Origin: Ischnura elegans | Taxonomy: Eukaryota > Arthropoda > Insecta > Odonata > Coenagrionidae | Assembly (NCBI RefSeq): GCF_921293095.1 | Contig: NC_060246.1 | Coordinates: forward strand, 85,867,030-85,931,029 | DNA length: 64,000 nt | Reading direction: 5' to 3' | The notes under the pieces: generated by a model | Databases searched by the model: none | What the model was told of the DNA's origin: nothing | What the model saw: the letters and a program-made list of their open reading frames with translations, nothing else | Part shown: positions 12,430 to 25,200 of the stretch, piece after piece | Numbering within the stretch: the first letter of the stretch is position 1 | Layout: the number at the start of each line of letters is the position of its first letter | Made by a program: the position numbers and the translations under genes

Positions 12430-13450
12430 CATCAGGCCACCATGCCTTATGTGGTCAGCTAAGTTGTTCTCTATTATACTTCAGGTTTTTAAAATGCTTT
12501 TCTTTTCTCCCACTCTTTTTTGGAGTTCCTAATTACTTCTTGGTCGATCCATTTCATCTCTATCATTATTCGGAAGCACCACATTTCAAATGCTTCCATG
12601 ACTTGTCTGCTGCTAATGTCAAATATGTTCCATGTGTAGCATTGGATGCATTGTTTCCTTACTTCCATGCTTATATTTTAAGCTGTAATGAGATTTTTTT
12701 CAGAAAGCCCTCTTCACTTGTGCTATTCTACTATTTCTTTCTTGCTTCACCCATCATTGATTATTTGGCTTCCAAGGTAACTCAAGTCTTCCGCCCCTTC
12801 AATCTTTTGTTTTCCTAGTTCAATGTCTTTTTTGCTGCGTACCAGTGCCTTGGTCTTCTTTTTGTTGATTTCCAGCTCATATCTGACCTTTGTCCTTTCC
12901 ATATTTGTCTCAGTCTTCTTTATATCATTCTGTATTGGTTATGACTGCAATGTCATCCGCAAATTGCAGCATACTAATTCTTTCTCCGAGGATAGTGACA
13001 CCCAAAGCATTCTCTTTGATTTCATTGATGGCACTTTCAATGCAAACAAAAATTACAGGGGACTGTACACTCCCTTGTCTCACTCCTTTTCCTATTCTTG
13101 CTTCTGCACAGTTAAGTCCACATTTTATCACAGCTACTTGTTTTTCACACAAACTGTACACAATTCTACAGTAAATGTGGAGCACTCCAATTTCTTTCCA
13201 AATTTTAAGCAATGAATTCCATTACACATTATCAAAGGCCTCCACAAAGTCGACAAATGCCATAAAAGTCAAGTTTGTGCTCCCCCTTTCTCTTCCTTAG
13301 AGCCAAAATTACTTCTCTTGTGCCCTTGCTTTTCCTAAGTCTGAATAGGTCCTCAAACAGGAATTCTTCGGCTCTTTGTTGTACATATTCTGCCATAGAT
13401 GTGCTTGATAGTACATATCTTCGATTTATGCGTCATCAGGTTGATGGTCA
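12430..13450 (-). mobile_element. LINE reverse-transcriptase fragment
   Basis: Minus-strand translation shows the order of a non-LTR reverse transcriptase: KGTREVILALR, MAFVDFVEAFDNV, IGKGVRQGSVQSPVIF, MLQFADDIAVI (the FADD catalytic box), then ELEINKKKTKALV and EDLSYLGSQII. A stop codon follows AFDNV at about 13215 and the frame shifts after the FADD box, so it is decayed. Neither a 5' endonuclease domain nor a clear 3' end is visible. Confidence 0.85.
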
Positions 13451-13599
13451 TAAAATCTTCACACTTATCTGCTCTCTTCTTTTTGGGGAATATGAATGAT
13501 GATGTTCTACAATAAAGATATTATAAGATACTTAGATAAGATAAGATGTAGATACTATGACACCTTTTTACAGATTTCCTCACTCAGTGATTCAACCTG

Positions 13600-13810
13600 A
13601 TGGTTGGTTTGGATAGGTGAGGGTATAGCTCAACTGGGACAAATCCTCAGGGTAAACACACATTCATGGTATGAGGGCCAGTTCCTTTCCCTGGGCCACC
13701 TCACACTTCAAGAATTTTATTTGCAGATGTCCTAAGGCCTCTCCCAGGATTTTAACCTGGTCCCTTCAGTCAGCAGCCAAGTTCCCAATACCCCTATATT
13801 TATTATGCTT
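13600..13810 (-). repeat. Probable tRNA-derived SINE
   Basis: The minus strand reads GGGAACTTGGCTGCTGACTG, then the B-box-like AGGTTAAAATCC about 20 bases on, followed by a body without coding. Similar A/B-box arrangement to the SINEs at 18.7 and 32.7 kb. Target repeats not found. Confidence 0.4.
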
Positions 13811-15041
13811 ACCCAGAATTGATTCATCATGTTTAAAGAATTAAAAATGAAAATAAATTCCTTGCTATAATTCATACATACACATATGCAAGGAAACTTT
13901 TGGAAATTCAGTGGAGTATTGGAGTAACAATTTCACACACTAAGAACGATGGAGTGACTTCAAGCTGTGGTCTTTAATTCAATATATAAGCATATATACA
14001 CTCAGATATGTACAAAGAATGACTAATAAACAAGAATTACACATAAAATTAGGAGCAATCATACACTGCTGCAGCAATGATTGTTTCAACAGATTTTTCA
14101 TACCCAAAAAGGTATCATAATAATTTCACAAGCATTTTCTTCTAAATAAGGAAATAATCTTTGGTGTAGTGGTAGAAACATTAAAATAGATTATTTAAAT
14201 AATTATGGGTAGCCATGCAAATTAAGTAGCTCGAGCAGTAACGACTCAAGAGACGATGGCAAAAAATCCGGTGCCAACTGACTGGTTGATTTAATGTTGC
14301 TTAACACATCATCAAATATAATAATTCTCGAAAGTATTCTGACCATCATTAGAGGTCTAACTCCTGAATATCTGCATGGCCCCTAGGAGGACAATGGAAT
14401 AGCATCAGGGTCATCAGAGCAGATTACAAGGAATAGCATAAACATGAAGTTGAATGTATCCGCTTATCATGGGTACACAAAAAACTGGCACATATACCAA
14501 CAAGATGGATGGATGACAACAAGAGAGTTAATTATTACACGTATGTCAAAAGGACAGTGTGGTAAATAAAGACCAGCTTCATCTTCTCATGGGAGTTTTC
14601 ACCATTAACATATGGCACTGATACATCTGCATTATGGGTTAAAAATGAACATGCTATGGATAAGCCATGAGCTTGATGAGCTTAATAAGGAGAAATGGTG
14701 AAAATCAGCTTCATTCCTAGGAATGAATCGAAAAGGGCTGTTGAAGTCACCATCTCCAGCAATGGATGGTCAGAAGCCAACTATATTAATCTCGGTTAAT
14801 GAAGGAGATTCTTATCATTTCATTCAATGCCAGATTTACACCTTGCACCATCTCAAGCTTGGGCAGCAACTGTCACTTTTGACCTGAGCTGATACACACT
14901 GGTGCACGCTTCTTATCCTGGTAAGGAGTTTACAAACTAAAGCATCCACCAATGCTTAGTATTTTCCAGGCTATTCCTTATTCCATCATTCAACTTGTGC
15001 GCTTTCCTTCACCCCACCAATCATCTGACCCAAGTATGCTT
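13811..15041. other. 3' flank of HERPUD
   Basis: No coding seen. A minus-strand AATAAA (TTTATT at 13799-13804) is the nearest canonical poly(A) signal I noticed after the HERPUD stop, which would give a 3' UTR of about 1.2 kb; it lies at the edge of a SINE-like repeat, so this is tentative. Confidence 0.3.
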
Positions 15042-18000
15042 TCAAATAGCATTAGGGGAATCAGGAATGAGAGATGTAAAAAAGGATGTGAGAAAAGTCC
15101 AAGTTACGGCCCAAATGGTTGGCGCCTCAATCTCTTCCACCGCAGGGTGACCCCTGTTGACTCGTGCCTCCTCGTCCTCCGACCTTGCTGCACCCTCTCT
15201 CTCTGCCGTCGCATTGTTGACATCAGGAGCAGCTTCAGCTCCCCGTTCAGCAGGTCGCTGATTCCAGTCATCCGCATTGTTTGGGGGAGGATCTCTTACG
15301 TCTGCGTCCCTCACTGGGTCCCGCTGACCATTAGGAACAGGTGGTTGTTGGAGACGGAAGAAGCCGACCTTCCACCTGGAGAGATGGAGGCATGAGAAAG
15401 CAGATCTCTTCTACATACAATTTCTGACTTTTAAATGGCGCTCTCACAATTCAACTTACAGATACATTGCCATTCCAATTCCGGTGACGAGAAGAACACG
15501 GGCAAGAGTGGAGTAGAAATAAATAATGCTGAGGAAAACCATGAATCGGCTACCAAAATAGATCCAGTCAATCCAATCCCTGTTTTGACCAGGAGGAAGT
15601 CCATCTGCGCCTAATGCATCAGCGTCATCACCCCTATCAGCACCAGCATCTACCAAGACAAATCCAATGCACAGAGTCAGAAAAGAAAATGCACACTCAC
15701 GACAAAGGAACGACACTATTACAGTTACGAGGATAGTTTGTTTTTTTTTTCTTGTTTCAAAAAATTAAAATGTCTCGAGTACATATTTGTCGCAGTTTGA
15801 TTTCAAATTGATGATTTCTAATTGTTAACATCAATTAAAAAATGAAAATGTTAATACCACAATAAACATTTCACTCTGAGCATCACAGGAGATATTACGC
15901 AGGACAAATTGCCACGATTCAACCACCTGCCATATGATGGTGTAACAAACGGTTACAGACAATCAGCAATGGCATCTCGTAAAGGCCAGCTTGGTGGGAT
16001 AATTTACAGTTCAAAACCTTTGTGACAGCACTCACTTCAAAACTGCAGATACCTTATTTTAGAAATAGAATCCTTTCTGCATCATAAAGGGTTCCACATA
16101 ACCAGTGTCACACTTCAAAGCTTGCATCAGGCCTCGTTCACTCCCGTGACTTCTTCAAGAAAACCAAATTTGATGACGTTGACTTTTTAAATGATACTGT
16201 GACTTTCGCATGTTCAGTGAGTAATGCCATTGGCAATGTTGTTGTAACGTACATCATTCACTTTCCCAAAATAGTGGACACTAACACAGTGACACAATAC
16301 AATCAGAAGAACCATAAAAAATCCATGATTAATGTAAGGTGTGCAGCTAATAAATTCCAAAACAACGATTGCTGTCTAATTCATTATCTTTTTTAATATT
16401 ATGGTAGTTGTCTATTTCCTTTCTTTTGGAATGGATTCTTCACATACTATTTGTTTCATTGCATGCAATGCCATTTACTGAGATTTTCCTCATACAGTAG
16501 ACTATTGTTAATACGAACAACGCTATTACGAAGTTCTCATTATAACAAAGCAAATAGTTGGTCCCGACAAAAAGGCCAATCTAATCCATAGTAATAGAAA
16601 CGTTATTATGAAATTTTCGTTATTACGAAATTAGAAACCTCAGTCCCGGCCTTGGCGGTTACTAAAAGCACTTTATTATGAAGTACGATGGGTAAGCAAC
16701 GGCATTTAGGAAGGCCGCTATACACAGTGAATGATCATGCTGAATGTTCATGTGATCATTCACAGGATCATGCGAGCAAAATAGAACATGTTCTAATTTT
16801 CACTGAATGATCATGCGCATGAAGGTTCATTCGCAAATTGTTCTGTCATACATGGTGAATGATCATGTGAATGAAATCATTCGCCGTGTATAGCGGCCCG
16901 GAGAATATACACGACGATACGTTATAATCATTGTGCCACTTTTAAGTTCTCCTTGTGAACTGTGCTCAAGAGGGTTAATTATGGTTCTTTCTTCAGTAGG
17001 AGATACTCAATATACACATAACATCATATTATAAGCTCCATTCCTGTGGAATCATGGTAACTCACTCATTACCGCTCATAAATTGGGTGTAAATGAAGTC
17101 CTCTTCTAATGAAAATTCGATTTACGAACTTTCAGAGATGAAAACATTTGCAAAATTCAAGCATGCCCTAAGGTTCAAATTTGGCGCCTTTGGAGTTACC
17201 CGGTGTGACACGGTGTGGCGTAGAGGAATTCGCACGTTGGGCATAATCTGAACAAAGCAACATTTAATCCATTGTGAAGTCAGGGACTGTTCACCGTTTT
17301 ACCCGTTCTTCCTTCCTGAGGATAGCCTTTTTTCATCCGCTCTAGCTGCGTCGCACGTGCAATTTGAATGCCTAACAAAGGTTTATCAACTTACGAAAAA
17401 GATATTGGAACACACCTCGATCGTATACCGAGGACCTACTGCATTCGCAAAGATATCACCCTTTGATTATGTCATGCCGCATTCTTCTATATAGATACAA
17501 CCAAAGGAATGTTCTTGTTCTTATATATTTGCTCATTTAATCGCATATATTATACACATGACTGAAGCTCTTCTGCAATGCGGCTGTAAGTATTGGATAT
17601 TGAAGAGACATGAAATTTTGACAAAGTTTTTTTTGCAATGATTCCGAAGAGAAACGTTCATACAAACTTCGTTACTACAAACCTCTGATTTTTCGGTCCC
17701 GCGAACTTCGTAATAACGAGAGTCTACTGTATTGTGTACACTAAATATAATTTATCCGGGCATTAACCGGGCAAACTTAATTCATTGGTGTATTTAAATT
17801 TGCACCCGTGCACGTGACTGCGTACAAAGTTACTTGTTCCTCTAGTGCCCTGTAGGGCCAACCGACCCTGGATATGTCATCAGCCTCTACATAAACTGAT
17901 CTTGCCCTACATACACCACATCAAGCCATACATGTGGCCGTTTTTGGAACTAAACGGGCCCTACTTGATCTAGTGCCCGAAAATTATCAGACGTCTTTTC

Positions 18001-21000
18001 TTAGTTTGGTAGTTAGGTCTCTTAACGCAACCAGGGGCCGTATTCTGTATCTCCAAACCGATCAAAGCAGCACCGATTCGTCGGGTAGGAACATCAACTC
18101 CTGGCAAGCAGTGGTGTGATTCTGTACGAACCAGATTGGTGCGGCACCGACGTGAGGACGGGAGATCATCGGTAGCCGTACCGACAGCAAAAAGGTGTCG
18201 GTACGGCCACCAAATAGTGGGTTTCATGAACTCCCCGGTGTGAATTGTACATTTTATTTTGTTTTCACCTCATCACCGAGTGAATTATGAGGTTTTCTGC
18301 AATGTTATCTTTTTCTGTCCCTTCAAATAGGCCACTATAATTCACTATGTCATCATCTATATTGATTACCTTGACAGAATTATAAGATATTGGTTAATAA
18401 ACATGAGGTTTGCCACCGTATAATGTGGTGGAAAATTGGCACTGCACCATTATCTATTTCATTTCTGAGAACTTGACGACGGACTTACCCCACCACTTAT
18501 GTAGGATTGACTGAGAAATGCACTTAGGGGCCTTCTGTTATGTAGGGACCGATATGTAGGATCAACTAGGAACACGGGCCTAAGGACTATAATTTTACAA
18601 ATACCCATGCCCTGAGGGGAGAAAAGCCCACTGAAGTAGGATTTGACCCTGCGAACCCAGAATTAGCAGGCGAGGACTTAACCCTGCTGCCACCAGAATT
18701 GACTCAGTGAGCAAGGACCCATGTAAACCATTGATGCATACAAAAATAATAGGTCTGCAAAATGTTCTCAAGTATTATTTTGTATTTTTAACAACCTTAG
18801 AAAATTAGAAAAAAGCTCATTACGCTCATATGGCAGGGATTCTAAACAAACCAATGATGCCCAAAATACTTAAATGCACCCATATCTGATACATGATCTA
18901 AGAATTGCATTGAAATTACCAATATTAATAACCTTAAATAATTCCCTGCAACTCGGAGATTGACTTTAGGCATTAAAAAGAACTGCCTCACTTGTGCAAT
19001 GATACATTTATCCTCTCTTTCCTCAGAAGACACATCAAATGAACCGCCCATCTACTGATGCAGGTTTTTTTTAAAGGGCAGAATCAACTGAATAATTTCG
19101 AAGTTTTTTAATCAAAAATACCAATTCCAAAGAATGGTGCAACAAATTCATTGACATCTTTATTTCACAATTCTCATTTAACCCATGTCCTCTGGCATTA
19201 AATTACATAAATGCTTGGCTACAGAACGGCAAGCAACTCAGCAGAGCCCCTTGTTGACATAGGGATCCCAAGCAAAGAGTCAAGAGTGCTGAAGACATTT
19301 TGACAACAATCTTCTATACTATTTCTACCGTATAGATATGTTTTTCTTATACGCAACCAAACTCTACAAATGAGGTACGAAAATGCACAGAATTTATCAG
19401 AGAACATGCGACGGCTTATCTTACTTCCTAAATATTGCTATTGTTTCCCAAAATTGGTTTTTAAATAATTAAAACAAAAAAAACTGTAAATATTCCTGAC
19501 GTTTACGGCGCACAAACTGATACATTTGTTCATTTGCAACAATATCTCGTATTCTCTAAATAACTTTTATCAAAATACGGCTGATTCCACATTCAAGTCT
19601 CCTGTTGATACGTAAGTATGAGTCATCATGTGCGTTTAACAGAGGATAGTGTAATTACCTCCAATGTTGTGTTTAAAGAGGTCCTCTGACCTCAATTTGT
19701 ACATGAACATTCCAATTAAATTTGTGCATAAGACTCTGCCTTTTAAAATTAGAAACGCGCCAATCCCTCTGTGGACCTGCATTGAAAAGAGCAGGGGAAG
19801 CCCGCTGGGAGCGGGCGCAGCACGCTTGTGCTAATTACATCTCTTTTTGTTTAGACAATGGTGACTGTTATGGTAGTCCTAAAAATTAATAATATACTAA
19901 CTTGACCACTCGCTGAGAAATTCATAGCATACACTATTAGAAAAATAAAGACTAGGTACCTTGAGCAGCAGGCTCATTGTTATTGTTATTCAAAGGTGGT
20001 GTGAAGACAGGTGTTCCAGGGCCTGAGGACTCCGAATTGTTGAAGCCAGAGCCATCTGATGACATACCAGCTCCAAATGGTGTTGGAACAAAGAATCCCT
20101 GTGGTGCAGCACCAGACTGAACTCTGTATTAATGAAAGATTTCTATGATGAGAACAGGAGATAGACATATCGTGAAGGAAAATTGAAACTTCCTCAATGA
20201 GAAAATAACTTATAATGGAGAAGATTAAGAGCACAAGATAAAATGTTAATAAAAATGTAAATTCTATTGTTATCTTTTTCACTTCCTAAAATCTGTTTTT
20301 TTTTTGGAAGAGAGAAAGCATCACTTTTTAAAGAAAAGTAACCACAGGAAACATGTGAAAATATTTTTCAAAAGAGAAATTAACTGATTTCAGGCCAACA
20401 GCAAATGTATTAGTCAAGTATATTATAGAAACACCAAGAGCAGAGGCATTCCATGAAATTATGAAGAAATATTCCTCGTCAACCAATAATCAAACATTTA
20501 TATTCTCTGCGTGTCTACTTATGGGGCTATGCGGGATCGAGGAGAGACGAGTTGGAAGCCAGAAAAAAAGTACATATTGGTATTGACAAGTGAAGATCTA
20601 TTGGTACGCCTATCTTTAGTGCCCTCTCATAAAACTCAGAAAAGAGATTTAATCACTAATTCAATTTGATATTTAGAGTTATCAATGAAGTATCAAAACA
20701 ATGTCTTACAATTGCATATACTGTGCAAGGTACTGAGCATAAGCCTGCTGCATCCACTGCATTTGCCATTGCTGCTGTGAACTTGATGACATCCCAATCT
20801 GCTCCATTCCTTCGGTGGTCTGCATTGCCCAAGCTGCCCAAGGGTTGATGAACATACCTCCACCCACACTGAAACCACCCTCTACTTCAGCCTGTCCTTC
20901 GGAAGTAAACCTATGCCTTAAACCATCACGAGAGACCTCATCACGCGATACTTCTTCATTTGCGGCTGAATTATTATCTTGCACTTGATTTCCAACGGTT

Positions 21001-21455
21001 GGACCACCGGATGAACTTCCATTTGTCGGGACTGAGTCTCTTGCGACAGGAGGGGTTTTATTTGACGTTGAAGACGAACACTGTGGCGGAGATGAAGCAG
21101 AACATACTAAGTGAAGGGTGTGTGTACTGGGGCCATCATCTTGACCTTCGTACCGCCTGAGAACTTCCTTCAAAGTAGATGAGTCGTGTAACAGATGACC
21201 GGAGTATATCAACTTCTGTTCCTCGGTTCTCTTTAAATGGAAAAAATGGAAATAAAAAATTACAACTCTGCTCGGAATTTATGCATGAAATGCACATGAA
21301 AATAATATACTTACCGGTTTACTAGGGTATACTTCGGAAAGATGGCTTTTGAGTTTATGAACAGTCCAGTTCAGTTGACACTGAATCGTTTGGTCTTCAA
21401 TTTGTTGGTTTGGAGCTTTAACGATTAACGTCACAGGCATTTCCATGCTCTCCAT
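15042..21455 (-). CDS. HERPUD2: HERPUD-family ER ubiquitin-like protein (5 exons, 449 aa)
   Basis: Exons on the minus strand: 21455-21315, 21230-20710, 20123-19960, 15649-15460, 15375-15042; 1350 nt, all GT-AG, frame closed. Family role: ER-membrane scaffold of the HRD1 ER-associated degradation complex, with the ubiquitin-like domain facing the cytosol. Seen: an N-terminal ubiquitin-like domain (about residues 6-85) with PVTLIVKAPNQ, LNWTVHKLKSHL and QKLIYSGHLL; a Ser/Gly-rich linker; a Gln/Met-rich WMQQAYAQYLAQYM stretch; then NRDWIDWIYFGSRFMVFLSI leading into a hydrophobic segment at about 307-338 that matches the HERPUD membrane anchor. The tail is acidic. Human HERPUD2 is about 406 aa, so the length fits. 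The ATG at 21455 (MESMEMPV) is chosen because it aligns with HERPUD2 (MDQSGMEIPV); the open frame runs seven codons further upstream without an ATG. HERPUD1 versus HERPUD2 is judged on the N-terminus only. Confidence 0.93.
16495..17729. mobile_element. pogo/Tigger-like TIR element, 1235 bp, in HERPUD intron 3
   Basis: Starts CAGTAGACTATTGTTAATAC and ends CGAGAGTCTACTG, with repeated TTACGAA phrases inside both ends and TA target repeats at 16493-16494 and 17730-17731. TA targets and this TIR style fit Tc1/mariner-pogo. No transposase frame survives. A second MITE is inserted in it. Confidence 0.8.
16713..16898. mobile_element. MITE nested in the pogo-like element, 186 bp
   Basis: Inverted ends GGCCGCTATACACAGTGAAT and ATTCGCCGTGTATAGCGGCC. 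The inside is built of repeated GAATGATCATG phrases in both orientations, so the strand could fold strongly. No clear target duplication; superfamily not assigned. Confidence 0.7.
17762..17856 (+). repeat. Copy of the SINE-tail repeat
   Basis: Contains TTGGTGTATTTAA, TTTGCACCCGTGCACGTGAC and GCGTACAAAGTTACTTGTTC, the same order as the SINE segment at about 30097-30152. An independent, older-looking copy of that family. Confidence 0.7.
17857..19959. other. Remainder of HERPUD intron 3
   Basis: Apart from the SINE at 18.6-18.7 kb nothing was assigned. GGGGCCGTATTCTGTATCTC near 18034 looks like a transposon end, but no partner end was found. A short GC-rich hairpin (GCCCGCTGGGAGCGGGC) lies near 19800. 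Confidence 0.35.
18600..18735 (-). repeat. tRNA-derived SINE
   Basis: The minus strand has an A-box-like TGGCAGCAGGGTTAAG and a B-box-like GGGTCAAATCC at tRNA spacing, followed by a non-tRNA body. Orientation follows HERPUD. Ends approximate. Confidence 0.5.
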
Positions 21456-22202
21456 TATATCACAGTGCGTAATCACACTATTTTACTTTTGCATCTGCAA
21501 AAAATTATTATTTTTATCCAAAATGAATACTTATAACAGTTTAAGAGACGAATTCGTTCTAATATGCGAACGAAAATGGTGCGCAATGTTTTGTAAACAG
21601 TAAATCCGTGACTACACTAAGAAGGGATACAATGCAGAATGGTAACGTCTAGAGCAGCAGAGTTGAAGACAATTTTAACTTTTATCACTGTCCGCACATT
21701 ATGTTATCGATGAGGTCACCAGAATGCAGCATAAATATATACAACCAACTCAATTCCTTATCAGAGCGCTATCATTCAGAAGGACGAAGCATGACGGCCA
21801 TGATGCAAAGAAAAACAGAACGTGAAAATAATTTATGATTACCTAGACAAGTTCTCAGCACCAAATATGAGATAGGACCACAACTTCAACCACGTAAATA
21901 TTGTTCTCACAAACCTAATCACAGCTAAACAGACGAATCCATCGCACAATGGTAGTACGGAATATTTGGCAGGATGGGATTGGTGCACGATTGCCTTAAT
22001 TCGATATCTGATTGGTCGATGTTGTAGCTATGGAAAGGGGTCGACATTTCGTCATGCTTTTAATCAAGTAGTTATGAAAAGATAGCGGAATGTTTTTCTG
22101 TGACTGTAGACGGGATAGAAGGGTTAAATTAGCAACGTCGCAATTGCTGCGAGCGAAATCGTCGTGAGAAGCTTCTTGCTGAGTTATTATACAAAAGCGG
22201 TC
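21456..22202. promoter_or_regulatory. Shared HERPUD / NUDT19 head-to-head promoter region
   Basis: The 747 bp between the two divergent start codons must hold both 5' UTRs and promoters. Two ATTGG boxes (CCAAT toward HERPUD) lie at 21979-21983 and 22011-22015, about 32 bp apart. I looked for an ER-stress element (CCAAT-N9-CCACG) and saw no perfect copy; a lone CCACG occurs near 21890. No clear TATA box. Transcription starts cannot be fixed from sequence. Confidence 0.45.
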
Positions 22203-25200
22203 ATGTCAAACTCTTGCATTAAAGCTTCTAGTGTTATTGTGTTTGGAAAATATGTCTTCTCGAGAGCATCTTCAAAGCTAAACAATGCTGGAGAAAAATG
22301 TCTCTCGCCGTTCGATTATAAAATTCTTGTTGCTAAGCGATCTGCTAAAAGTTCATTCATGCCAAATGGTATTGTATTCCCTGGTGGTATCGCCGAAGAA
22401 GCTGATTCCAGCCCAGCTTGGCTTAGCTTGTATCGTGGAATGGATTTGGGCCACGCTCTAGAAACTTACCCTTTCGTATTCAATCCCTCCTCGATAGACA
22501 AGAAAGTTAGAGGTGATAATTCACTTAGTTCCCGTAGCAACGGCGACTGGTTGCCTGACAATATATCCCGTAGAATAACTGCCATTCGAGAACTTTTCGA
22601 AGAATGCGGACTGTTGTTAGCTAAGAAAGCTAGTTATGTAGCCGATAAAGAATATTTGAATTCAGGTTGGTCCTCCTTTCTTCACAGTCACGAAATTTTG
22701 AAGTGGCAGAGAAGGGTGCACGATAACCCTGGAGAATTTATTAAACTATGTGAAGAAGTCCAATGTGTGCCCGATGTTTGGAGTCTAAAAGACTGGATTA
22801 TATGGCTTACACCAATGCACTTACCCACTAAAAGATTCGATACTACTTTTTTTGTGGCAGCGTTAAATCAGATACCACCTACTGCCCCGGACTGCAAGGA
22901 GCTCGCTGAGTTGAAGGTACTAAACAACTTTGGAAATATTGGCTTAGTGAGTCTTGGATAAACAAATCGGTTGCAGTCATATATTTCCTGAAAGTCAACC
23001 AAATAACGCAGTTTTACAGAATGTGAATGGCTAGTTCCAACCTCGCATTTACTACCTAGTTTATCCATTGGTGCCTAAAAGACTATAAGGTGACTGGCTA
23101 ATCAATGCACAATCATCCACAAAATTAACAGATTTGACCATCAATCCTATTGCTTTACGGCTGGCGTCAAACTCTTCTTACTCCTTTAACTCCACTCCTC
23201 AACACCTTAAATAGTCAGAAGCAAGCATGAACAATAATGGTCGACCTTGTCACAACTCAGCCAATGCTTCCCCACCCTGATCACCCTCACCTGAGCAATC
23301 AGAACCATACACAAATTTCAAATGTGAGTAATCTGCCCCTCCAATCTTCTTGTCTTTTTTTAGAATAATTATTTATTTTACCCAGTCCATTCTACAAAAT
23401 TCTTTTTCAAAATCTATGAAGCAAAGCATAGATGTAGGTACTGGGTTAAATTTTCTTCTACACTTGGGTGCTCATAACCTCCATCCCATCACAGATTGAC
23501 TTTCCCTCCCCAAATCTACGCTAATCTCTGCCATAGTAATTATTTGCCATTGCTTCCATTTGGCTATTTATGATCCTAAGCAACACTTTTGCTGCATGTG
23601 ATATTATAGGATTCGGGGAAGAGCGGGCCATGTGGCCTCTTCAGATCCAGTATAAATAAATGAAAGTCAAATGTTATAGGCTGATACGGTCCCATAGTCT
23701 CCTCATGCTATGGTCTTCTCCTTTTTCAGTGGGTGCATACAGAGATATAGGATACCCTACCTTTCAGGGATCCCTATTATCAGGGAAAAAAGGAAGTAGA
23801 ATTGACTTCATACAATCCTACAGTCTACGTCCCTTTTTGTGTATCCTTGGGACAGGTTTAATAAATGTTCCTGCATTTCCTACAATTTTAAAAAGCCATT
23901 TGGGTATATTTCCCATGCGTGGCACTTATCTTGCGCGTATGTTCAACATATTTGGCCTGATCCTGCTGTCTTATAGATTCTCCATGTATTTCTATAATTT
24001 ATTTTGAACTTCTTCCTGTTCTGTTTACATCATTCCATTCTTGCTCCCTTATTTTGGCTTTAGTATGTACTCATTGGCATCATAGGCACTTAACCTTGTT
24101 TTAATTTCAAGTTACATTTAGTGGTTAAAATAAGCTATAACTTTTAAAGGCTTTGGTTGTTTTTCTAAAGATTTGAAAAATTTTAATCAAAGCTTCCAGT
24201 CAGGAATTGCATGAACTTTTGTCTTTTCAGGCATTTCAATGGCCAAGAAAGTATTAATCAAGGCTACTAATTGTGACAGATGCCACTCCTCATCCATTTC
24301 AATTACTTTTATTCGATAATATTTATAATACTACTTTAAATTTTGTAAGCCCACCACTCGTTCCTCTTAAGGGTAGCCCTGTTTTGTGCAATCTAATCAT
24401 AGTTGAAGTCTCATACACCAACTGATGATTTCTGGTGTGGTTTTAACTGTTTCGTGTATGTAGGTACTAGGTACTCATGACAAAGCTGAAGCCATAAGGT
24501 TGGGGGGATCAAGGGTTCAAATGCTACCCCAAAATTATGGGGGGCTACAGTTCATGCGTAAAATCCTTTCCAAATCCTCCCTCCAAATAAAGCCCACCAA
24601 AAATTCCTTCTCTACTGTTTGCACCCCGAGTGGGGGGGGGGGAGTCATGGCATTCTCAAAGACTGGGAAGGGATGGAGAGGCAAAGATATTACTATATCC
24701 CAAATGTCTCAGGTGTTTCCTGGGTTTCCAAATGACAAATTGCCTCTCTGTGGCTTAATTACAATACATGCACTTGACTTTGAGTAAGTGTTGTAGTGTA
24801 CACTTAGAGTGGTACCAACTCACTGCCTGTGAAAGGGGCACCACCCTAAGTGTACACTACAACATATTAAGATAGAACGATTCCTCACGACTGCGCCATT
24901 AAACACGGCGCAGTCGGTAGGAATAAATTTTACATTCAGAGCCCTGGCTCTTTCGACAACTCGCTCCACAACCTTATCATGATCCAATTCGGTTTTACCC
25001 ATACACAACAGGTCGTCAAAATAGATAATTGACAGCCAAATGTTGCATTGAGTGACAACATTAAACAGTAAGTGTCCCACAGTTTGGGTAGGTTAAGCTG
25101 ACATCCCTTTTCTATGCTGAAATTTTCATCCTCTAACGGAATTTTATGCTCTTTTTCTGCATGTACTGTGAGTTTCCCATCTAATCCCTTTGCCTTACCC

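Noticed and set aside
14952-15395. 147-aa plus-strand ORF
   Set aside because: It is the antisense shadow of HERPUD exon 5, which has family homology and splice sites on the other strand.
18034-18230. MITE starting GGGGCCGTATTCTG
   Set aside because: No inverted partner end or target duplication could be identified.
21315-21476. HERPUD start seven codons further upstream
   Set aside because: That codon is GTG, not ATG; the ATG at 21455 aligns with HERPUD2 proteins.
22164-22202. NUDT19 start at 22164
   Set aside because: The codon is GTG; the first ATG in frame is at 22203.
21456-22202. ER-stress response element in the HERPUD promoter
   Set aside because: No CCAAT-N9-CCACG on either strand; the two CCAAT boxes lack the second half-site.
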